DNA of 64,000 nucleotides from Macrocybe gigantea (Eukaryota; Basidiomycota; Agaricomycetes; Agaricales; Callistosporiaceae), in NCBI GenBank assembly GCA_011319805.1, contig SJRY01000111.1, forward strand, positions 372,001 to 436,000, given 5' to 3'. Positions 35,201-44,275 of the stretch are shown here, one piece after another (position 1 is the first letter of the stretch; each line of letters starts with the position of its first letter). The notes beneath the pieces were generated by a model. That model did not search any database. It was given only the letters and a program-made list of their open reading frames with translations, and was not told where the DNA came from. The translations under genes were made by a program, and so were the position numbers.

Positions 35201-35292
35201 TGTTCATGGCACCGCGAACTGGGGTGTCACTGTTACTGATTTTTCTGTAGGCCGAGATCCCCCCTCTGGACACATATTATGACAAACTCTGA
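32271..35292 (+). CDS. Translation elongation factor 2, tandem copy 1
   Basis: eEF2 is the GTPase that moves tRNA and mRNA through the ribosome. The gene begins ATGGT/GTAAG; a 14-nt exon (32327-32340) then gives VNFTVD, joining to [20 protein letters not shown] and [14 protein letters not shown] (G1). Also seen: [16 protein letters not shown] (G2), [15 protein letters not shown] (G3), [11 protein letters not shown] (G4), the diphthamide loop [15 protein letters not shown], and the C-terminal [10 protein letters not shown]. Length is about 840 residues, as expected. The frame breaks near 33099 (CTGGTGATG) and near 33270 (CGACAAAAAGTGG); one added base at each place restores [10 protein letters not shown] and TKKWTTNGT. 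Two introns start with GC (32341 and about 34138). An extra intron near 35200-35250 before AEIPPLD is absent from copy 2. Whether both copies are active is discussed in the findings. Confidence 0.9.
32327..32340 (+). other. 14-nt microexon of eEF2 copy 1
   Basis: TAACTTCACAGTAG between an acceptor ending TTTCAG and a GC donor (GCGAGT). It encodes the completion of Val2, then Asn-Phe-Thr-Val and the first base of Asp. Copy 2 has the identical 14 bases at 35779-35792, followed by a GT donor (GTTAGT). Confidence 0.7.
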
Positions 35293-35711
35293 ACAATCCT
35301 TTGTCCAATTTGAGGAATGGCGTTTTGTCTTCCTACCGCATCAGGTGTCGTCTTGCTGTAGTCTATTTACCTTTACCTTGCTGTATCCAGCACAATGCTC
35401 AATCCATCTCATCTCTTTTTGGCACATTGACCTGCTTGACCGGTACGGGCCGTCCTTTCACAGAATAATGGTTTCGACACTGACTGGGCTGACATCGATT
35501 CAGAATCTTGTTATGTTCGTGTCGTTACGTGATGAAACATGGCAAACCCGTATTAGGTAAACTTGGCGACTATTTTTTTTTTCCGCTGTACAGTTTGTAA
35601 GCGTTATCAGAGACAATTTTTCTTCATCCCCTCCTCTCTTGGGCTTTGAGACGTTTCCTCTTCATCTCATAAATTTTAGAAAATTCATCCTGAAGGAAAA
35701 ACGGTACAGCC
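35293..35711. other. Intergenic spacer between the two eEF2 genes
   Basis: About 420 bp. It must hold the end of copy 1 and the promoter of copy 2. It has no strong ORF, a T-run near 35573-35581, and shares no obvious long identity with the region upstream of copy 1. Confidence 0.4.
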
Positions 35712-38695
35712 ATGGTGTAAGCATTCTTTCCGTGTTTTCCATACTTTCGAGATTCTCTCGTGCTGATCAACATGGCAGTAACTTCACAGTAGGTTAGTGT
35801 ATGAGAGAGAGGCGGCATTCAGATGCTGGTGACGATATTTTCTTCCTACAGACCAGATTCGGGCCTTAATGGATAAACCGACAAATATCAGAAATATGTC
35901 GGTTATCGCCCACGGTAAGCCTAGTGTTATATTCTATGCATCTTCCCTCATCAACTTTTTGCTACAGTCGATCATGGCAAATCGACGCTTAGCGACTCGC
36001 TCGTGTCCAAGGCTGGGATTATCGCCACTGCGAAAGCCGGCGACACACGGTATATGGATACCCGACCTGACGAAAAAGAACGAGGCATCACTATCAAATC
36101 GACCGCCATTTCGATGTATTTTGAACTAGATAAAGAAGATGCCGCGTCGATTAAACAAAAAACTGACGGTAAGGCCTTGATCAAGGCTTCGTGTGGGGAG
36201 TTTGGCTCAAGGAATCACAGGCAACGAATTCTTGATCAATTTGATCGATTCGCCGGGACACGTCGATTTCTCGTCGGAGGTCACTGCGGCGCTCCGTGTC
36301 ACGGACGGTGCCTTGTTGTCGTTGACTGTATCGAAGGTGTCTGCGTGCAGACCGAGACAGTTCTGCGCCAGCTTTGACGGAGCGAATCAAGCCCGTCGTT
36401 GTCATCAACAAGGTCGATCGTGCTCTTCTTGAGCTTCAGATCGATAAGGAGGACCTATACCAGTCTTTCTCGCGTACCATCGAAAGCGTCAATGTCATCA
36501 TTTCGACTTATAACGACCCAGTTCTCGGCGATGTACAAGTCTACCCTGATCAGGGCACCGTGGCGTTTGGCTCCGGCCTTCACGGTTGGGGTTTCACGCT
36601 GCGTCAATTCGCCAATCGATATGCCAAAAAATTCGGTGTTGACAAAGAAAAGATGATGTCGAGACTCTGGGGTGACAATTACTTCAATCCGGCGACGCGA
36701 AAGTGGACCACGAATGGTACAGGTGCTGACGGCAAGCCACTTGAGCGTGCCTTTAATGTGTTCGTTCTCGACCCGATCTTCAGAATCTTCGATGCGGTTA
36801 TGAATTACAAGAAAGACCTAATCGCTCCGATGATGGACAAGCTGGAAATCAAGCTGGCCCAGGACGAGCGTGACCTCGAAGGCAAGGCGTTGCTGAAGGC
36901 CATAATGCGCAAGTTCCTGCCTTGTGGTGATTCTTTGCTGGAGATGATTGTCATCAACCTCCCCTCCGCCGCGACGGCGCAACGCTACCGTGTCGAAACT
37001 CTCTACGAAGGCCCGCTAGACGACGAGTCTGCCATTGGCATTAGGGATTGCGACCCCAACGGACCATTGGTGCTGTACGTCTCAAAGATGGTGCCCACCT
37101 CCGACAAGGGTCGTTTCTATGCGTTTGGTCGTATCTTCTCTGGTACTGTCAAGTCTGGTCCGAAGATCCGTATCCAAGGTCCGAACTACGTTCCTGGAAA
37201 GAAGGACGATCTCTTCATCAAGTCGATCCAACGTACGGTACTTATGATGGGCCGTACCGTCGAACCGATTGAAGACTGCCCTGCGGGAAACATCATAGGT
37301 CTTGTCGGTATTGATCAGTTCTTGTTGAAGAGCGGAACCTTGACAAGCTCGGAAACGGCGCACAATATGCGTGTCATGAGATTTTCTGTCTCTCCTGTCG
37401 TCCAGGTGGCTGTCGAAGTCAAGAACGCGGCCGACTTGCCGAAACTTGTCGAAGGCCTCAAACGCTTGTCCAAGTCGGACCCTTGCGTTCAGGCTTGGAT
37501 CTCCGAAACAGGCGAACACATTGTCGCTGGTGCAGGTGAACTCCACCTTGAGATTTGCTTGAAGGTAATTTACCTGTTCTTGGGTAAATCGATTTGAATC
37601 TGACCAGAGTTTGGGATTAGGATTTGCAAGAAGACCATGCCGGTGTTCCTCTCAAGATCTCCGACCCCGTCGTTCCTTACCGTGAGACTGTGAAGGCAGA
37701 GTCTAGCATTGTTGCCTTGTCCAAGTCGCAGAATAAGCACAACCGTCTGTACGTAAAGGCCATGCCCCTCGAAGAGGAGCTCACGCGGGCCATCGAATCT
37801 GGCAAAGTCAATGCCAGAGATGATTTCAAGATTCGCGCTCGTCTCCTCGCCGATGAGTTCGGCTGGGATGTCACTGAGGCAAGGAAGATTTGGGCATTCG
37901 GCCCTGATACGACTGGACCGAACGTGTTGGTGGATGTCACTAAGGGTGTTCAGTACCTCCAAGAAATCAAGGATTCTTGTGTCGCCGCATTGCAGTGGGC
38001 GACAAAGGAAGGTGTACTTGCTGAAGAGAACATGCGTGGCATCCGCTTCAACGTCCTTGACGTTACGGTACGAGTTTGCCTGGCGTATTGCACGAACAGA
38101 CAATATCTGATCTGATTGATGGGTAGCTGCATGCTGATGCCATCCACCGTGGTGGAGGACAAATCATTCCGACAATGCGTCGGGCATGCTATGCAGCATC
38201 ACTGCTTGCTGACCCCGGTCTCCAGGAGCCCATCTATCTCGGTACGCAGTCAACTCTTTGGATGACATCAATGAGATACTGACGCGTAGGCGCAGTCGAG
38301 ATCCAATGTCCCGAGAACGCCATCGGTGGCGTGTACAGTTGCCTGAACAAGCGCCGTGGACAGGTGTTTAGCGAAGAACAACGCCCCGGCACACCCATGT
38401 TCACGGTCAAGGCGTACTTGCCTGTGTCTGAGTCGTTCGGTTTCAACGGCGAGCTACGGTCGCATACTGGTGGCCAGGCGTTCCCGCAGAGCGTGTTCGA
38501 CCATTGGGAGCTCATGAGTGGCTGTAAGTGTGATTGGACTGTTCTTGTGAGAACAGATGCTGATAATTTTTTCTGTCTTTTTCAGCACCTTTGGAGAAGG
38601 GTAGCAAACTGGAGGAGATTGTGACAAAGATCCGGACGCGCAAGGGATTGAAAGCAGAAATCCCGGCGTTGGACACATTCTATGACAAGCTGTGA
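35712..38695 (+). CDS. Translation elongation factor 2, tandem copy 2
   Basis: Same architecture as copy 1: ATGGT/GTAAG, 14-nt exon at 35779-35792, then [20 protein letters not shown] and [14 protein letters not shown]. The G2-G4 motifs, domain II-V sequence and the diphthamide loop [15 protein letters not shown] are all present, ending [11 protein letters not shown] at TGA 38693-38695. All introns here use GT donors. The join before the last 14 residues is continuous, so the copy-1 intron at that position is missing. A single one-base deletion lies near 36370: CGCCAGCTTTGACG stops the frame, and CAGGCTTTG would restore [14 protein letters not shown]. The 407-codon uninterrupted exon after it shows strong purifying selection. 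This is the better candidate for the main housekeeping gene. Confidence 0.92.
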
Positions 38696-38854
38696 ACGTG
38701 TGAAATAGTTAGATAATCAGAGTTAGTGTGTTTTGCAGTGTGGTTTGTAGATTTTTGCAGCAGAACTTGTTTTTTTACAATCCACTCGCTTTTCTTTTTC
38801 TTTTTCTTCTTGTCTTGGTCAAAGTCAATTTATTGTACATCGTATCCTGTGTCA

Positions 38855-39926
38855 ATGTCCACCTCATTCTCAACACTCTCCGCCTCCGTCACCCGTATCC
38901 TGTTCCTCACCGGCTTTTCCAAGGAACTCAAGACCAAAGACATACAAGCTGCCTTTGCAGATTACGAGGCTGTCAACGGTGGCTTCAAGATCAAGTGGAG
39001 GGATGACACCAGCCTTCTTATCGTCTTTCAGGACCCCGTTGTCGGTGAGCGCAGCTGCTTCGGTCCTAGCTCTTTGTTGCGATCCCTGACACCACCAACA
39101 GCCAAGCGTGCGTACCTGCACACGGTCGCATTCCCTCCTTCCATTCTCATATCTTCGACTAATGGCATTCCCGCAACAATACGGCCTTACGATGGCCCCG
39201 ACGCCCAAGCCGTCATTCAGAGCGTGAACTCGCGTGGCCAACACAACCCAAACAACCCATCTCGCTCGCACACCGCGCGGTCCAGCTCCATCTCCGCGTT
39301 TCCCAGCACACGCAGTGTCTCTGGTGCATCCTCCAGCACCGCTTCCAATGTCCTGAGCAATTATCGAGGCGGCGGCGGCAGCGGCACCGCCAATAACAAT
39401 CAAACAACCAATGGCCAGCATGTTTCCATTCCAGAACACCAGCCGACGACAGGGCGTGATCAGTCCCCCACGTTACCCTCCATCCCCTCGCATCCCACTC
39501 TGAATTATCTCATCAGTTCGTCGCTAGGCGAAGCCGTGTCAGGGACACGTAATAGCCCTCCATCCGACCCTGCCATTCTCGCAACCAGCCTGCACACCGA
39601 CGTCAACGGCCTCGGCGGTCCAAGGATTGGAGATCCAGGCAAACGCATGCTCGGCGCTGCATTGGGCGTCAGACATCCGGCCTTGGGTCCAAGGGTCCTC
39701 AACACCGGCAGCGGCAGTCCGGGCTCAAGCCCATCTCAAGGAGGCAGCGTCGATCAAGCCATGCGCGAGGTTCAAAAGGCAATGGGAGGTCTTGCTGTAG
39801 CGAGTAAGCCCGCTTCCATACCGCCTTTTGTTCCTTTTTCTCCCCGCGCTTCTTCCCTTTTTGTGTCATGCCCTGGTCCAGAAGCTGGATGCGCCACTTT
39901 CTGGCATTGGAAATGACAGGTTGTAG
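38855..39926 (+). CDS. RRM-like domain protein with low-complexity tail
   Basis: The ATG at 38855 gives MSTSFSTLSASVTRILFLTG, then FSKELKTKDIQAAFADYEAV and GGFKIKWRDDTSLLIVFQDP; an intron of about 57 bp joins to AKRAYLHTVAFPP. A beta-alpha-beta unit followed by IKWxDDTSxLIVF resembles the divergent RRM at the C-terminus of R3HCC1-type proteins. The rest is rich in Ser, Asn, Gly and Pro (GGGGSGTANNNQTTNG) and likely disordered. The end is uncertain: a GTAAGC...GTCCAG intron leads either to TGA 39914-39916 or, if the join were shifted by one base, to the natural-looking KLDAPLSGIGNDRL before TAG 39924-39926. Function is unknown; RNA binding is an inference from the fold resemblance. Confidence 0.55.
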
Positions 39927-41096
39927 TAATTCATGGTGGTTAGTCGATACTATTCCTTTTCGCCTCTCTTTATTGCTTCCTCTTCTCTTTTTTATACTGT
40001 TCGGAGGTCTGGGGAGTTTGGCACTGGTTAATAGCAGTCACATACGCGTGAACTTTCTTTCATCGAGATCTGTCCGTTCATTGAGATACATCAAATGTAT
40101 TTCTCTACATTCCTCAGGTCTGGCACGGTTTGCATCGATGAAAAGGCTGCATAGGCCCAAACGTGCAACATGCGACACCAATTTCACTCCCTCGCCCTTG
40201 ATGGAGCTTGAACGCGTTGAAAATGGACAGCAGGTCCGCAACGAGGGATCGTTGATTTGATTTGTGATTCTCTTCTAGAACCACGAGTCTTAATATGAGT
40301 GATTAGATTCTCCAAGAAGCCTCGTGTCAACCAGAAAAGTGCGCGCGCGTGCGACGGTCGATCATCGTGTTTCCATCTGGTCGGCGATGTGGCGTGGCTT
40401 CCAGCTCTCCTGTCTTCTGCTGCTCAAGGACGTGGAGAAAGAAAGATAAAACAAGGGAGGGATCAACATCATCGTGGGCCGCGGCCCAGGCGCGCCTGCA
40501 GGCCGTTGTTGTTCTTGTTTCACTGGCCAACAGCATTATGGCCTTTTGTCGAAAAAAGCCAAGATGCGCGGCAGAACCCTCTGTACGTTCGTGGCATCAT
40601 TCAAGCTGTGTGATTTGCCCTAAAATGTGCTCTCAGACGCCTGATTCCACGAACGTCAGCGCTGCTCTGCGTTCCAAAGCGTAGCAATCTGCTTCTTCGA
40701 TTGATGTTTTTTCACAAAAGGCGAACCGAGAGAAAAACACGAGACAGTCCACTCTCCACTTGGCCTGAAAGAAGCCATCTCCCGTCTCCCTTTCATTGTT
40801 CCTCGGGACCTGGCAGGCCTTCATAATTCGTGTCAACGCGCTTTTTTTTTTGATCTTGATTGCTTTCAGTGCTCGTGTCAAGTGCTGTGGCCACGCACAA
40901 TGCTCTGCGCTAATCCTATATAAAAGCGATCTATCTGACGCTCATGATATCAATCTTTTTCTTTTCCACCCTGCCCCTCCTCTCCATCCTCTCCTGAAAC
41001 CCTTCCAAGTGCTCCTTGCCAGACGGTTATAAAAGTCTGACGCACCTTCATCAACTTCCCAGATTATCACCGGACGTCGTTCCACACGCTCAAGCC
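39927..41096. other. Long intergenic region
   Basis: No gene could be supported on either strand; the ORFs here lack motifs and introns. It contains the TATA element at 40917-40925, CT-rich promoter-like sequence at about 40958-41010, and a run of nine T near 40842-40850. Confidence 0.4.
40917..40925 (+). promoter_or_regulatory. TATA box of the gene starting at 41097
   Basis: TATATAAAA, the strongest TATA match in the window, about 180 bp upstream of the ATG at 41097 and followed by a CT-rich stretch. This suggests an inducible or strongly transcribed gene. Inferred from sequence only. Confidence 0.5.
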
Positions 41097-42293
41097 ATGC
41101 CAACGAGAATGCCCGCGAGGGAAGACGTACCCGTGAAATCCAGCACCAGCACCGTTGATAATCCGATGTTTCTCAATGGCGCGGTCGGATGCGGCAAATC
41201 ACGTACCCTTTGCGCCACAAATTCGCCGCTCGTCCCTCCCGTTCCTCCCGATGCAAACGCGAGCCATTCCTATGCTTCCGTCCGTTATATCGATATTCCC
41301 GATGCTGATAAATACGAACAACATCTCGCAACGCTGGACCTGAACCACTTTGACCCCTTGGAGGATTCCCCCATGTTTGAACTCGACGACGCTCAAATGC
41401 TAGCGCCACATCAGCAACGTCTCTACTGCAGCAGCTTTGGCCCTACGCACAGGATCCTGTAGACTGGACCGTCTGGCCGTGGCCGTCATCATCGTACACG
41501 TCTGCGCCTCGGTCATTGCTGCCCGTTCCCCCCGCAGTACGGTCACCACCGCCATGCGCAGTTCTGCCGTCATGGCCGCAAGATCACGATCGTGATGATA
41601 ATGACGTCTATGTGAACGATCAAGGATGCCCAGAACAAGCAGCGTTCATTCATGCGCTGAGGTATCGCCGCATGCATCGCAGCGTGGACACGACATGACG
41701 TGCATATGTACCCTCTCTCGACGTGCCAGCCTGCCGACAGTACCCAAACGTCAATCCGAGCTCCGCAGTATCTCTCCAACGATGTCGCAGGCGCCTGCAT
41801 CGCGCCATCGTCACTGATGTCCCTGCCAACAGACCAAGTTTCGCCTTGCTCCTTTGGTTCCTCTCCATCTCCGTCATCACCCACAACTCCGCTGGACGTC
41901 ACGCACCATTTATTCCCCCGCCATCAGCATCAACAACAACCGCCCATCACAATCCATCATCCGCGGCCGCGTCGTCGCATTCCTATCATATCACTGTCAC
42001 AACTAGCGTCCGCTTGTGAAGACGAGAATGCCGTCGCGAAGCAAAAAGTGCATTGTCCGACGACGACAATGGGAATGGACCTTGACTCCGCTTCTCTATT
42101 GTCCCCTTTGGCACATGAATTCTGGCCTCAGTCAGCTGTCGTACCTGCAGACCATCATATCTCACAGTCCCATTTTAGGCCAGGTACAAACAGATATGCT
42201 GGCGTCGCGCCTGCCTTGCTCCACGGTGACTTGGACAAGGTGGTCGTGTGTTCCTGTGGCTGTTCGGAATCATTCAGGATCCTGATTCCTTGA
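41097..42293 (+). CDS. Unknown low-complexity protein, one frame break
   Basis: The ATG at 41097 starts MPTRMPAREDVPVKSSTST and continues through YIDIPDADKYEQHLATLDLN. Near 41395 one added A (CTCAAATGC) would move to the frame NASATSATSLLQQLWPYAQD-PVDWTVWPWP, which runs to AAFIHALS. A GTATCG...CGACAG intron (about 41660-41745) then joins to TQTSIRAPQYLSNDVAGACI and a His/Gln/Pro-rich part (FPRHQHQQQPP), ending CSCGCSESFRILIP at TGA 42291-42293. Tryptophan-rich and polyproline/histidine stretches suggest a regulatory or scaffold protein, but I recognise no domain. The strong TATA box and clean splice support a real gene. Confidence 0.45.
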
Positions 42294-42584
42294 CTTGCTC
42301 TGTGTTTTTTTTTCCTGCTTCCATCTGCTTTATCAGTCACAAGGCCTGCTATATTTTATGCGTCCCATCATGAAGGGTCACGAGTGGCGAACTTTGCATA
42401 GCTTGGACAATACGTATGATACATATAGGAATAGAAGGTTTCCAGGATGTACAACATCATTACGAAGAACATGCTAAGTTATTTCAGGCTAGAAGAGCCC
42501 CGAGAGGTGTGTTGACTGCATTCTCCGAAAATTTCAGCCGATGCGCTTCGATGATAGCCAAAATGAAAGAGAGACAGTTCCAAA

Positions 42585-44121
42585 CTAGATGCCACCACCT
42601 GCTGATGATGTACGTAACCTCGAATGTCTCACGTTGTAGATGATCGATTTCTCGAGCCGATTCTCGGTGGTTGAATAGGTTTCTCTATCTGTTAGATGAC
42701 TTGAAATCGGGCGTCCTAATGATCCGATCCTGAGATGACTGTTCTGAGCACGTTCGTTTACTCGTCCAGCTTGATCAACTTTAGCGGAGGGCGATGCTTG
42801 CTTGGGTTGCGACGTCTTGGATGCTGCTTCTTCACACAGAGCAAGAGGCCGTGCAGAAGTTTTCACAGGCTGCCGACTATCCGGAGCATCGGCTAGAGGC
42901 AAAGGGAAAAGCACCGAAGGTAGCAGCCAAGAATCGAAGTCGACCTGGTCTTCTGATTCTGAAGTAGCGAAAGAAGAAGGCGTCCCTGTCTCTTGCCGAT
43001 AAGTGCTTGCCCGCTTGGGAGAATGCTTGAGGAAAAGTCGATCGAAGTACAGCTGAGATCTTTTATCCATGTATGCGCTGTATGTCCCTTTACGTTCCTC
43101 GATTCCATTCGGGGGTCCTATACTGGAATTGATAAAACTGTACAACTCTAGACGTTCGCTGTGTCCCATTGTCCGGTGCTCCTCCGTTGCAGTCGGCGGT
43201 CCATTGGGTGAGCAGATATCAGAATCCATCGAAGCCTCGATTTCCAACGTGTCGGATAGACTGTAGTGTTTCATTTCGTCGTAAACAAGCTCGAAGACCA
43301 TGATGTCATCATGTATTGGGGTGTCCTGTGTTTCATCTCCCATTGCGAACTCCGGACAAGGCGATTCGGACGCGTCGGATAGTGGAGTGTCATCTTCCGT
43401 TTCTGGTTCATTGGGAGTAACTGCCTTTGCTGCCTTTTCCTTCGGTTTCAGAAAGACTCTGCGAACAGGCGTTGGACGCGGACGTCGTTGAACACGGCGA
43501 CGTGTTCCAGACGCAGTTATCTTTGCGGATGCCAAGCGCTTTGCCGGTCGGACTGTTAACTCTTCCTCTGACCCATTTTCATATGGCTGAGACGCGTCCC
43601 CTGATATTTCTGGCTTTTCCATAGTTTCGCGCGTCACCTGGAATGGCAGTGAAGTATATGACAAAGATGCAGATATTCAGATGTCGATACCGTTGAGAGT
43701 AATTGTTGTTTCAACAATCGGCCACGCGTCAGATTCGTGTGCTTATCCTCCTTCGCGACTCGTAGACCTGGCGCAGTCCATGTATGTGTAAGAGGGTACT
43801 AGCCGTAGGCAACGTACCTCTTGAATGAAAGTAGTCGTAGATATGTCGTCTGTCGACGCAGTACCTTTCCTGAATATCCTTTCTGACAGCAAATGTAGGC
43901 ATCTTAGCACCAGGGTATATCAATGCTTCCATTTCTGCAACAAGTGCTGGTCCTAGACGCAGGGCGAGCCGCTGTGGGTTTACTCGACGCGTCTTGAAGT
44001 GACCATCGTCTGCATAGTCATACAAGGTCGGCGGGTCATCTGTCTTTTCGGATGTAACTGGATCATGTTGCGGCTCAGGGGATGAACTAGGATGGTTATC
44101 GCTGTCTCGGGGTTTCACCAT
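42585..44121 (-). CDS. Homeodomain-like fungal protein
   Basis: The ATG at 44121 (MVKPRDSDNHPSSSPEPQ) is preferred; an upstream in-frame ATG would add residues. An acidic stretch (PPTLYDYADDGHFKTRRV) is followed by RLALRLGPALVAEMEALIYP, FAVRKDIQERY and DRRHIYDYFHSRGLRVAKED. This looks like a three-helix homeodomain, with RRHIYDYFHSRG taking the place of the recognition helix QVWFQNRR. A GT...AG intron joins HSRG to LRVAKED, and another leads to the long second part starting VTRETMEKPEISG. That part has a basic patch (GTRRRVQRRPRPTPVRRVFL), acidic stretches and Ser-rich sequence, ending at 42585. A transcription regulator is the most likely role. It is not beside a mitochondrial intermediate peptidase gene, so I see no sign of the mating-type HD locus. 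Confidence 0.45.
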
Positions 44122-44275
44122 GATTGGGGAATGTTGGTAAGAATCGAGGAAATATTGCTCAAGTTGCTGATACCTTATGTAATAATCGCATGTATGAAGG
44201 CATTTCATGTCGAGAAATGTAGCATTGTACATTTCGTTAGAAATACAAGCTTGCCGCAAAAACGACTGCCGGTTC

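Noticed and set aside
32271..35292. eEF2 copy 1 as a pseudogene because of two frameshifts
   Set aside because: Copy 2 also carries a one-base break, many unrelated genes show the same kind of deletion, and codon differences between copies are nearly all synonymous. Assembly error is the simpler reading.
33413..38103. Long antisense ORFs opposite the eEF2 genes (33413-33889, 37082-37546, 37570-38103)
   Set aside because: They are mirror frames of biased eEF2 codons, have no introns or motifs, and the sense strand fully explains the sequence.
41640..41750. A second frame break in the unknown gene near 41690
   Set aside because: A GT...AG intron of about 86 bp (CTGAG/GTATCG...CGACAG/TACCC) explains the frame change and keeps the codon intact.
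42585..44121. HD mating-type locus
   Set aside because: Only one homeodomain-like gene, no divergent HD1/HD2 pair and no mitochondrial intermediate peptidase gene beside it.
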